From Bryum argenteum (Eukaryota; Streptophyta; Bryopsida; Bryales; Bryaceae), in contig CM073327.1 in NCBI GenBank assembly GCA_037043015.1, positions 840,627 through 904,626 of the forward strand: 64,000 bases of DNA, written 5' to 3'. Made by a program: the position numbers and the translations under genes. Positions 33,547-44,716 of the stretch are shown here, piece after piece (the first letter of the stretch is position 1; every line of letters starts with the position of its first letter). Below the pieces are notes generated by a model that saw only the letters and a program-made list of their open reading frames with translations, made no database searches and had not been told where the DNA came from.

Positions 33547-34019
33547 TTAGACTGGACGAAATAAACGAAGCAATCTAGTGACTTTAGTCTGACAATGGCC
33601 GCAGTATTCGATCTTCTTGCTTGCTGCGCATTCGACACACGGACCTAAATGCTCTGCATCACAAGAAAAATTTAACGAAATAATAAGGATTTTGTGATAG
33701 CAGAAAATCAAATTATGACGCCCAAGGCAGAAGCGACGACAGCCAGAAGAGAACCTCCAACACGTACTACATGATTCCTACATGTAAATTAGCTGATTGA
33801 ATACTCACGGCAATCGATGATTAGATGGTCAGCCCTCCTTGTAAAGCAGTAGCAGCACATATTGGTTTGGTCAAGATCCACAGCTCCTGCAACTGATGCT
33901 CGAGTGGTGGGTAGATGCTGCAAGTGTAGATCCTCGTTCCAAGCTGAAGTCCTCTGCCTGGTGCCTGTCCTAGACAGGCCTAAGTCGTCTTTAAGAGAGT
34001 CGGGAAGTGCATAATCCAC
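33547..34019 (-). other. C-terminal C3HC4 RING finger split by an intron
   Basis: The exon 34019-33809 ends with CCYC, 11 residues and the third Cys. The last exon, 33653-33547, supplies x-His, C-x2-C (PCVEC) and C-x2-C (CGHC), then a short basic tail and TAA. All eight zinc ligands are present with canonical spacing, and the codon split at the junction (phase 1) rejoins in frame. Confidence 0.85.
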
Positions 34020-37000
34020 CTGCTCACAAAAGAAGCGATATTCGGGTAACAGAAACAAAAACCAGCCAGAATTATTATCAACCTAAGTACTGCATTTATC
34101 GCAGACTGTTGACACCGATTCAGGGAAATATGTAGAGCAACTAATGACCTACAAGGACTTTTCTGAGACGACGTGGAAGATTAACAACAGCATCTAGATC
34201 CGTAAAGACATCTCTGTAGAGTTCACCGTCCAAAAGTCAATACAAACTCTTGACATATTAATGTCAAAGTCGAGTGAGTTTCAGTTTCCAGCTGACCTGA
34301 TAATGTAAAGGGAGCTGACTTGACGCTGCTGCCGATAACTGGACACTTGGCGCACCACCGCTGGTATTGCTCATCATTGACTGCTCAGACGATGATGGTG
34401 ATGATAAAGGAGCATTGAAGATTTTGTCTTGGGATCTTGGTCGGCTCCCATATTGCTGAAGATCAAGTTCAGATGCCAGAGGCGACCAAGGCTTTGAGCT
34501 GTCAAAGAGATGCCTCTGTCGTCCTTGTTCTACGGCGAGAGGATTGTATACTGATTTAGGCCTGTGTGCAGCACTTCGAAGTCCAGATTCGGGAAGTGGT
34601 GAAAAGCTCATTGCTTCAGACTCGGTATCTGGTCGTGCACCCATATCAATCATTTCAGCTAGAGGGGCATGATTTTTCTGAGTACTGCTCCCTTCTCGCG
34701 TTTCCATGTTTATGAAGCTTTCTTTCTTAGAATCAGTAGTCGAAGCCTGCAGTTCCAACGAATTTCATCAGCGGGCTGCAGCTTAAGAAGCACATGATTT
34801 GTTTGAAACAAGCTTACAGGAATAGATCGATTCTCCAAAAGAAGAACTGACTGGTGAAGATATTCAGAAAACCCCATCGGCTGTAGAAAATTGACCACCA
34901 GCTCGATGGACGTCAGGACCTGACACTTATCCCTAAATCCTAGAGAGTAAGACGACGGAAACCAGACCGTACATGCTCAACATTGTCATCAATGAAACCT
35001 GTTTCGATGATCTGGAAAAGAGTAAACATCAGCAGGACGTTTTCATCACATACACAACATACAGCAGCTACTATACGTGTGCTTACTTTAGGAAATAGAT
35101 GCGGCCAAAGAGCCATGGGAGATGGTGCAACCCCTTGCACAGGTAGCTTCCCTGCGAGTCCAGATTGAGAGATCTCCGGCCGAACAGATTGTACTCCTTC
35201 AACATTGATAATCGAAGAAGCTGGAAAGATTCGTGCGGTACCCAGTTGTGAATCAGCCTCTGATGCGATGCGCTCTGGGCCACATTCCGAAACTTTGCCG
35301 CTGTAACCACTGGAAAAGGAGCTCCAAGGGTCTATACAGCAAGCGCACGCTTCCGCGTCAGCGAAAGTCATACTAAGTACAATGAAGATGATGTCCAATG
35401 ATAACAATAACATCAGACGACTTTCGTATCTAACAACATGATGCAACTGCAATTGTACTCGAGGAGATACTCAAGTCTTATACTCAAAAGACCGCGCATT
35501 ATTATCTACCTAGTACATGTTCGAAATGACTGAATAGAGTATCATTCCAAATAGCTGCAATAAGCAAAACAAGATGAGACGGGCATGGATCGAGATTCTC
35601 ATACACCTCTCATACATATGTAAGACGGTCTAGAACAATCATTTTCACCTCTTGCCACTTCACTCGCTGCAGATATCCCGAAAGATCCCTGACCAACTTC
35701 TTCCGCAAAGGGGTCATGGGATTTACATGGAATTTCAGAAGCAGTTGTACCAAACTCTGGTAGTCCATGAACACCTGATACTGAAACTGGGTTGGGTATC
35801 GAAGGAACCCAAGAGAGTCGTGGTTTATTTTTTCTTTGAAACAGTGTCGCCAGCTGTTCCACCTGCAGAAGAAAGTCCGGAACACTTGAAAATTCATTGC
35901 TTATTGAAGTAGAATATCAACAAAAAACTAGAGCACTCTTGTGGTCGTAATTCTACTTTCATGCCACTTACTGTAATTAACATCTCAACCTTTGATTCAA
36001 AATTCCCGAAGCGCAGTGGGTCAAATCAAACCAATTACCGTGTGTGGTTGTAAAAACAAGGGTCTTCCATCCATATTTTTTGCTTCTGGCAGGACACCGT
36101 CAAGCTCCCCAATTGACAGAGGGTGCGAGTAGTTCTCGATACAGTCGAAGGCAACAGGACACTCGTGGTCAATTGGCATCTGCAATACTTATTCAAATGG
36201 TAAGCACCTCAGTTAGAATGAACACTCAGAGGTGCAAAGCATCAGACTTATTCGTGACACAGAAGGACTTACAAGTTCAAGGAGTATTAGCAGCAAGTTC
36301 GCTTGATAACCTATTCTCACTCAAGCGCAAAATCCAAGATGATGTATTTCAAGGATTGACAGACGAATACGATCATTTGGAATGACAAAGCTACAAACTC
36401 CTTAAATCCAAAATGAGACCAAAGAGCCAAGAAACTCTCACCGCCTGCAAAGATGACGACACATATACTCCATGGAGCTGTCTGCTCTCAATATTGAATA
36501 AGAAAAGCTTACAACACCCTGGAGCTATACTTGGCGCATCTACCAAATACCTGGCTTCTATGGAAAAGGATTTCATCTGCTTGTACATAGAAAGTGTTTG
36601 ATTGTTACAGCCAATAACCTGACACCACAACAATAGTACTAGTCAAGGATAGCCATTGTGTTCACAGCTTGCAAAAAAGAAGTATGGAACAAAATCAACA
36701 ATATCTCCAGAACGTTGCAGAATTTTAAGAAATAAGCACGATATCGCACAACATGGTCACACACGGGCATCTTTGCGCTCCTCGTATGAATATTTTATGA
36801 CAAAATTAGCAGAGAAAATTTATTCTGAGTAAATATGAGCACACCTTACTCAACCGTCACGAAGTAAACGGCTACGGACTGGCAGTTGAAGAAAAGCTCA
36901 AAAAACTGATACGAAAGCAAAAACCTACTGCAACGAACTCCTGAGAGAGCGCTCACCTGACCAATACACGAAGTGCGTACTGGAGCCAATGGAAACGAGA

Positions 37001-40000
37001 ACCCAGGTCCAGAGCTGGTCCCAGGTTGAATCCACGTGGAGGGAACAGTTGCTCTGCTATCAATGTGAAAGAAAGCAGGAGGACTAAGCTCCTGATGCAG
37101 CGACGTCGTCGAAACGGAATTGGGAGCATAGGCTACATTTTGAGAAACCGGCACCTGATTAAACTGGATATTGCTGGTGCCCGTTGTTGAGGTTCTGGAA
37201 GCAGAAGAACCTATTGCAGGGGATACAACTCTTTTTCCTAAATGATATGCGGCTGAGGGTGCTTTCATGAAAGGAGAATTTGGAGAGGGTGAGCAATCTG
37301 TACTGCCCTGAATATTCTTTAAACTTTCGAACTCAAGATCTGGATCATGTGAAAGAGAAGTAGAAGAACTGTTGAGCATAGAAGCCGCAAGCGAGTTGCC
37401 AACCAATGGTCTGCTTGTCAGGTCTGGCACTGAGAGGGAACCAATTATAGACGTTTTGAGGTCTGCTTGGTCATGACTAGCAACAGCTGAATGTGAGGAC
37501 CACCTTGATACATCGGTGGGTGGAAGCGCTGATGTGATACCATCTCTCAAGAGATTCTTTTCCGAAACTCCAGATGTCTGCGCTTCGGCATATGGCTGGG
37601 AATCGTGTAGAGCTTCGATAGAGGAGAGATCAGATGCATCGCCATTCTCTATGTTCTGGTAACTGGCAGAAGATAATGATGAACCCTTCGAAGGAGTATC
37701 AGGTAACACAAGCCCTGCGTGATCATTTGATACAAGATTTCCTGGTTGGTATTTGATAACTTTCGATGTAGCCACAGGCACAGTTGAGTCTCTGGAAAGA
37801 ACTCCATCGACCACCCCCACATCATTGCCTAATGCAGACCCAGGTAGTAAAGCTCCGTCTACAGAATGCAACGTGAAAAAGTACTCTTAGACACTAGAAG
37901 ACTCGGGCAACCAAAAGTAGGTTCACATAACCAGGCCACTTCAGAAAAAATTAAGACATGGGACTCAGACATGATTATCAGTCTTGATTCGTAAGAGTCA
38001 CTAGTCCACTTACTTTCCATCTCGCCGACAACGGGTGGTCGCGTATCATCCTCAATTGCAGAAGTTGACACGACCTGCTTTAGGATCTGGGAATGCATAT
38101 AATACATATCAGATTCCACATTAAAAGGTAGACTACGCAAGCATCATTTACAGAATATAGAATTGCAGCAATTTGCGGTATCAAGCGACCAACAATAGCC
38201 GCCGTTATAGACGGAAGATTTCTGTTTGATTTGGTAAATATCTACGTGTCGTACCAACAAGCAGAAATAATATTTATTACGACCAGAATTGAACAAGCGA
38301 AGAAATGAGAACAAAAAATGCTGGAGTTAAGAGAATGATTAGAACAAAGACTAGAGTGAAATACTTGATTGTTTACGACAATCTTGGGTGCTTGAACTTT
38401 ATTATTCGATTCAAACTGCTTTTCTACCACAAAAGGAGCAGAGTCAGCATCTTCAGCAGGCACTGTCTCTGTAGGAGGAGTATAACCATCCCGAAGAAGT
38501 TGTAGCTTCTTCCCTTTGGAGGCTTTTCCCTTCTTGGCCTGCACAAGATGTCAACGGTCAGATTGTCGAGAAGCAGAACGAACTAAAAAACTGCATTCCT
38601 GGTTAACTGCGATCGTAAATTGAAATGTAGAAGCAGTTGATTGATTGACCCGTCTACATTTGATTTGATTTTAATGTGATTGACCCGTCTACATTTGATT
38701 TGATTTTAATGTGTTTAGGAGAACCTTCGCTTTGCGCTTTGGATCCTTAACGACCACCTCTGGTTGGTGCTTCTCTTTCATGTAAATGTGAAGTGGAACA
38801 TCCTGTAACTTGGACTTGTTTGGTGGAACCTCCGCATCTGTTACGTCCTTATCCTGAATAAGAGAGGATCGTTCATTAGGATCGTTCATTAGTCACTTCG
38901 ATACCAAGATATAGAAGAGTCAAAAGGTTATCAAAGAGACCCTCGGTTTAGCGTTTAGACTGACCACAGGAGTTTGCACATCAACCGCCTCGTCTAAATT
39001 ATCACTGAAGGATGAAGTTTCCTCTTTGGATGGCGGACTTGCATTGTTCTCCAAAGAATCGCACTCTTTATATTGTGATTCTAATGTATTCACCTGCGGC
39101 ACATTAACAACCTCATGGATTCAATTTAACTACACACGGATCAAATAACGTCAACACTCATCACCTTCGTTTCAAACTATCAAAAACTCAGAATCGGGAA
39201 CATACCATCAACGCTGCGTGATTTGGATGCTTCAAGGACTTACTAGAGCAACCTGCATCGGATTATTTTATGACATCATCCGTGTTAACAACTGAGCATT
39301 AGCAAACAACATTCCCCCTCAAGAATTTCGTGCGAATACAGCTGATCCTACAGAAGTTGACGAAATACATGGACTTGATGTACTTCAATTTGGAGCACTG
39401 ATGAATAGAACAAATAAATGCCTACTTTACTGGTCATACCCGATGAAATACCTGTCGTTGACAGTTTCAAATCATCCTTGTTGTGTGAGCCTTCCCTATT
39501 CGATTCCGGTGGACAGCTTCGCTTTCCAGACGCTTTACGAGATTTGCTGGATTTATCCACCTCCTTCAAAATCAAATTCTCGTCCGATATTCCTGATTTG
39601 CTTAAAATAAGACTTGATTTACTTGAGACTTGTGAATCAAAGCTCCCTGATTCGCCACGAGCTTCTTCATACTTTTTCTGGGCACTAATATTATCTACAG
39701 ACTCCTTCAATTGACCAAACGAGGGCTTCTTTGAAGAGCCCACTCCGTCACACTCTGGCACCATTCTCGCGTCAAGACCGTTTTCGCTCTCGATTATCTG
39801 CCAAGGTATCACAGCACTTCAGTCAAACCCTCCGTACCCAATGTCTTAAGCGGCTGCTTCGTGCGCAGTCATATCCTCCAGGTACTTAGATACAGTATAA
39901 GTAGAATATTAACAGATTCTTATATTCCAGACATTGAGATTCCAAATTTGTAATATCATCATAAAGGTCTAATTGAGTTTATAATAGTGTATAGGAACAG

Positions 40001-41027
40001 TCGGCTTGAGGGCATAGGGCAAGATATACAGCTGGCCGTGGTTAAATACAATAATGCTTTACAATCACCAATATCAATCAAAAAACAAAAATGCAAGAAT
40101 CGAGTTAATTGCGTCTCCACACTTGCAATATTTCCTCAGGAAGACCTGAAACCGTCTGCAAGCATTTCTCGTGTGTCTCAAGGGAGAAGAACTTAATCAC
40201 GGCCTACATTGATCTTAATAATAACTACCCCAAAGGAAGAACATTACCCATCTGAGAAACTTTTCCAAGATGAAGGTCAAAGTAATTACCTCTTCGTTGG
40301 AATCCTCTGAAGCATAGGCTCTGCTGAAGAGTAGTTTTGTAGTGTCTGCTGCTGTGCACTTGAAGGATAAAGCACCTTTAGAATCTTTAAGAATAACCTT
40401 GGCAGAGTCTCGATTTTCCAGAACTACACTTTTATTCTCCAGCTGCACTGAATCATCTGCTTTAGGTAGAGTAGAAATGTCGGTACGGCCAGGAGGTTTC
40501 GAAATTTCGATCCTAAGGAAAGAAAAAGTAAGCGACGTTGAATTAGGTCATATTGGACGCCGCGAGAGGTAGGCAGACTCAGTGAAAGAGAGGAAAAGAT
40601 AAGGGACAAGCAAGCAAAAAAAGAAGACAGGAGCAGACCTTTGGTCCGAGGGGCGGGAGCAAAAGCCCTTGCGGAGCGCACCAAAGACGGAAAGGTAGTC
40701 GCAGGCAGAATGATAAGAGGACTTCTTGTGCACGCGCGGGTGCGGGGGGTGTCGCTTGGATTTAGTGGTCCAAGCAGCAGAGCAGTCGTCGGAGTCGAAC
40801 GAGCAATCGGAGTCATCGGAGGAATCAAGGCGGTCATCACTCCAATCATCGTGAGAGTCGTCGAGAAAATCATCGGCGGGGAAAGAGGTATTAAAGTCCT
40901 CAAGGTCGTTGTCATCGTCATCGGCGTCGGCGTCGTCGTCATCGGTAGAGGGGGAGGGCACATAGAAAGAAACAAGAGGGGGCCACTCGAAAGGCGCAGG
41001 GGCGGAAGTGACAGGAGATGAAGCCAT
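33547..41027 (-). CDS. Multi-exon gene for a DCD-like and RING-finger protein
   Basis: Exons placed by GT-AG sites and matching phase: 41027-40639, 40512-40290, 39797-39440, 39252-39206, 39093-38965, 38853-38725, 38538-38365, 38086-38014, 37858-36957, 36618-36442, 36179-36039, 35862-about 35649, about 35379-35090, about 35014-34976, 34919-34818, 34746-34297, 34019-33809, 33653-33547. The start at 41,027 has the strong context CGCCATGGCT. The product has an N-terminal Asp/Ser-rich acidic tract, then Lys/Ser-rich and Ser/Thr-rich linkers. A DCD-like block follows (exon 36618-36442: VIGCNNQT, PGCCKLFLFNIESRQLHGV). It ends in a C3HC4 RING made by the last two exons (C-x2-C, C-x-H-x3-C-x2-C, C-x2-C). 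DCD domains are plant-specific and linked to development and cell death; a RING suggests E3 ubiquitin ligase activity. The parts around 36,270-36,390 and 35,380-35,650 are unresolved. Confidence 0.7.
36442..36618 (-). other. DCD-like (Development and Cell Death) domain exon
   Basis: Single 59-codon exon, phase 0 at both ends. It carries the family's hallmark layout: a Gly-Cys-Asn-x2-Thr start, a middle region, then Pro-Gly, Leu-Phe-Leu-Phe-Asn, and Arg-x-Leu-His-Gly-Val. The usual second half (FPAQVRF-type motif and CxPLxE) is not clear in the next exons, so the domain may be partial or the model incomplete. Confidence 0.6.
38641..38712. repeat. Perfect 35-bp tandem duplication in an intron
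   Basis: The sequence starting GATTGACCCGTCTACATTTG occurs twice head to tail in the intron after exon 38853-38725. A separate 13-bp tandem copy, GATCGTTCATTAG, lies at 38,866-38,891. Confidence 0.9.
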
Positions 41028-41146
41028 GGCGATGGCTCCCAACGAGAACAACAACAACAACAACAAGGCTGAGGAAAAAGAAGGAGACACTGAGCTTCAC
41101 TACAGTAGTGCGCGCACTTGGGGCTGCGGGCTGGACGCCTCTGCTT
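40474..41146 (-). repeat. Exon-1 duplication, parental copy
   Basis: Covers the start of exon 2, intron 1, exon 1 and about 120 bp of upstream sequence of the DCD/RING gene. It is paralogous to 42,991-43,613 at roughly 90 percent by eye. This copy keeps the ATG, the splice donor (CCAAAG|GTCTGC) and the acceptor (CCTTAG|GATC). Confidence 0.9.
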
Positions 41147-41639
41147 AGGGTTTAGGGTTCATCTACAGTGAAGAAAGAGGAATTTGCTCAAAACCGTTAT
41201 GTAGCATGCAATAAGAAAGCTCCAGACCTTATACAGAGCAAGAATGAATGACTCACATGATTGGGGCCAATTATGGTGCCAGTCCAATCAACACATCGTC
41301 ACCATCGTCCATACCGTAACTAACAGTTCCATCTCCCATACCTTTCTCCCCCCCTCTCAAGCTCTTCAAGGAGACGAAAGTTCCTCGGAACTGCACCCCA
41401 CAACAACAACATCAACAAACATCCGAGTTGAAAAAGTGTACAAAATTCGACTGTGACAAGCTAAGCATCTCGAGAAACTCGTTGTCAGCTGAGTGAGAGA
41501 TCCGTACCGACAACGGAGGCTCCCGAATTCATCTCTTGATGCACCTTAAACGAAATAGAGGCCCCTCAGAAACCTGCAAGATACGTAGTACGAATAAGCG
41601 AAAGAGGCAAGTGGCAGCTGCCACCATATACTGTAAACA

Positions 41640-42015
41640 ATCAGGAATTAGACTTCTTATCAGACATCAACGTAATTTAAAAGACGTCTCTTTAAAAAAA
41701 GCTATGATGCAAAGTGAAAATTGTAATTCCAGAAAGCAATCCAGCAATTGAAAGCTGAAAACATGTATGTTAGACAATCAGGAATGAGATTCTTGTAAAA
41801 AATACGGGTTCATCAACAGAAAACGTACGTATCTTTACAAAAAGCTATGAGGCTAAGTGAAAACTGTAATTCCAGGAGGCAATCGCCAGCTGACATCATA
41901 TATTTTGAACAATCAAAGGTCAGATCCTTATCCGAACTAAGGATTCCTTAACAGAAACAAGTGATTTGAAGCAAGCCTCTTCACAAGAAGCTATGATGCT
42001 ATACCTCCAGGAGAC
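41640..42015. repeat. Diverged tandem repeat, about three units of 120-150 bp
   Basis: Each unit starts with ACAATCA, contains (A/G)AAGCTATGA(T/G)GC and AAGTGAAAA(C/T)TGTAATTCCAG, and is followed by a GCAATC(G)CCAGC word. Units start at about 41,637, 41,775 and 41,910, the third being more degenerate. The repeat lies upstream of the DCD/RING gene and has no ORF. Confidence 0.75.
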
Positions 42016-42160
42016 AAAAAAAAACCTAATCACGCACAAGTCGGTAGCTGAATTTTCCAAAACCGAAACTACTACATCACGAATCGCGAATAGCAAATAG
42101 TCATCACCAAGTTAGAGTTTCATAAAAAAATCTTTCTCCTGTGCGAAAATGCGGGGTTCT

Positions 42161-42457
42161 TCAAGGTAAGGTTATCAAGCTTAAGTGGACATTATCGGCA
42201 TGGCCTGAATGAATTGGAACCGATGGAATAGAGAATAAGCTGAAGAATTGCGCGGCAAATTTGAATGAAATAAGGAGCTGGTTTTGAAAATATTGGATCG
42301 GAGAAAACGAGGCGAGGAGGAGGAGTATTACCTGCGGAATGAAATGAAGCTTGCCGATGGCCGAATTGCGGCGACGATGGAGGACACGATGAAGACGAAG
42401 TGGAGTTCCTTGACTTCCTTCGTACAGGCCCGCCCCAGTCGGGTCCTTTAGTCCCAC
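42161..42457 (-). other. Possible isolated first exon, otherwise intergenic
   Basis: The minus strand has a short frame from 42,457 (MGLKDPTGAGLYEG) ending at a good donor (CCGCAG|GTAATA at about 42,333). No second exon is identified downstream, so this is weak. The rest of 41,150-42,990 shows no gene apart from the tandem repeat. Confidence 0.2.
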
Positions 42458-42990
42458 CCTTTCTTTACCTTTTGTGGAAGTACGTTTGTTATACCGCTTT
42501 TAGGGTTTGTGGACATCATGATGTCATTCTGGCTCGTAGGTGGGCAACCAAGATCAACCATGCAAGCAATATCAACTCTATATAATTTTAACAAAGCAAA
42601 TATGATTCAGTTTCGGATTTCGATTTAAGTTTGTAGTACGGTAAGTTGGTTCTTTAAAACAAGCATGTTAATGACCAATCTTGTTAGGTGAGAGGTTGAT
42701 TTTATGCACGACTAACCACCTTGTGCTAGCATTTCGAACTCTCAACTACATGGCTAACAGCACCTCACTCCCTCTCTTGGTAGTTTGTGGTCATTCCAGA
42801 CTGCTATGTTGGTTTTGCATACATGGTTGGTTCATGATGTTACTTCATATTAACATGCTCGATAACCAAGGAAGTTTTAGAGCATAAAGTCCTATGTGGA
42901 GAGATTGGAAAAACATTTGTATGGAAAATTGTTGTGTTGGAGACTAGTGATGGTGGAATCATATTTTGTGTTCATGAACCCTAAATCCTA

Positions 42991-43613
42991 AATGTCGGTA
43001 CGGCCATGAGCTTTCGGAATTTTGATCATAAAGAATGAAAAAGTAAGCGACATTGAATAAGGTCATATTGGACGCCGCGAGAGGTAGGCAGACTGAGTGA
43101 AAGAGAGGAAAAGATAAGGGACAAGCGCGGGAGCAAAAGCCTTTGCGGAACGCATCAAAGACGGAAAGGTAGTCGCAGGCAGAATGATAAGAGGACTTCT
43201 TGTACACGCGCAAATGCGGGGGGTGTTGCTTGGATTTAGTGGTCGCAGCGGAGCAATTGTCGCAGTCGAACGAGCAATCGGAGTCATCGGAGGAATCAAG
43301 GCGGTTGTCACTCCAATCATCTTGAGAGTCGTCGAGAAAATCATCGGCAGGAAAAGAGGTATCAAAGTCCTCAAGGTCGTTGTCGTCATCATCGACGTCG
43401 TCGTCATCGGTAGAGGGGGAGGACACATAGAAAGAAACAAGAGAGGGCCACTCGAAAGGCGGAGGGGCAGAAGGGACAGGAGATGAAGCGATGGCGATGG
43501 CTCCCAACGAGAACAACAATAACAAGGCTAAGGAAAAAAAAAGAGACATTGAGCTTCACTACAGTAGTGCGCGCGTCCCAAGTGCGCAAGGCTGCGGGCT
43601 GGACGCCTCTGCT
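42991..43613 (-). pseudogene. Dead duplicate of exon 1 of the DCD/RING gene
   Basis: Same order as the parental copy: upstream sequence, acidic Asp/Ser-rich exon (SFYVSSPSTDDDD, DFLDDSQDDWSD), intron, start of exon 2. The ATG of the parent is ATC here. About 42 bases including the exon-1 donor are deleted, and the intron acceptor AG has become AT. No later exon follows. Despite this the acidic frame is still open, and an alternative upstream Met at 43,549 gives a 196-codon ORF. It is a tandem partial duplication in the same orientation, 1.8 kb upstream of the parent. Confidence 0.9.
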
Positions 43614-44315
43614 GTGGAGCGTGGACCCTACACAATTTCACTCATTTCCAATGTCACCCCTCCCGCTTAATTGTTGCAAGTCAACCCTCACAATTTCCCT
43701 ACCATACTAAAGGGACCTCCACATGTAGCCCTTGTTTAACACTCCGGAATGGACGGTACTAAAATTGTACTTTTATTGTGACGTCACATCAGCACGACCT
43801 CGTTGTCCCCCATGGGCTCGATCAACCCCAGTCCGCAATTGCATTTGCAGCTACTCTGCTCGTTTGTTTTTTTCTCCTCGAGGTTGTTTGTTCCCTAGCG
43901 ATGGAGCTTTGCAATTGTAGTGGAGACGTAGTCCTGGCCGCTTGTTCGCACATTCGGCTTGATTGTATGTTTGGGGTCATTGCCTTCGGTGAGAGTTTGT
44001 GGGAGTAGATCGAGCCGGAAGCATAAGTTGGGCATATTCCTGACCACGCAGTGACGTTCACAATCTTAAGAAGAGGGGTGAGAAGTGCAAAACAAAAAAC
44101 ACATGGTGATTTCTAGTTCTTGTGTCTACTCTTGTTTTGTACATTAGAAAAATGTTCAATAACATAGAATTAGATTCCATTACCTTCCAAGAATGCAAAC
44201 ATGGTGTTCATGTGCAATGTATTGCACCGTGTCAACAAATGATACTTCTAACACAATGTTGTATTGTTGAGTTGCTCTTCAAAAATACAGATGTTGCCTA
44301 TGAACTTTAAGCGCT
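43614..44315. other. Intergenic sequence without recognisable gene
   Basis: Short frames only, no domain and no strong repeat. Confidence 0.5.
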
Positions 44316-44716
44316 CTAAGTCATGGGAGTGGGATCTTTGGCTTGCCTCTGTTTGAGGGCATCAAATGGTAGCACAGGAGTAAAAGAAGGTATTGGTTTG
44401 GGAGCATCAGCGGACATACAGAATGGAGCAGTAGGGACAATATGTGCTCCAGTAGTGGCAGCAATAGATGTTGGCAATGTCACCTCGGTGGAGGTGTATC
44501 CTTGCATGGGAAGAACTCGTGAAGGTGGTTTTCTTTTGCCGGAATAGCATGTAAAATTCTTCTTGACATCGTCAGGCTGTTGCTCAATTGTGCCAAGCAC
44601 AAAACCATTTCACCTTGGTTCATAATTGATAGTCTAGTATTCTCATTCGCGATTGACGCATTCTCATACATCGTACGGTCCTTTTCTCTCTCATACAACA
44701 GCTGTTCTAAGAACAA
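44316..44716 (-). pseudogene. Degenerate coding remnant, possibly transposon-derived
   Basis: Two overlapping minus-strand frames, 44,716-44,480 (FLEQLLYEREKDRTMYENAS, helical and charged) and 44,600-44,316 (Pro/Ala-rich), look like one C-terminal coding region split by a frame change. The charged helix followed by a low-complexity tail resembles Myb/SANT-like proteins that accompany some DNA transposons, but this is only a resemblance. Confidence 0.25.

Noticed and set aside
40548..41090. Signal peptide at the start of the DCD/RING gene (Met at 41,090, Leu-rich run)
   Set aside because: The Leu run comes from a GTT-type microsatellite before the better start at 41,027 (CGCCATGGCT). A RING/DCD protein is expected in cytosol or nucleus.
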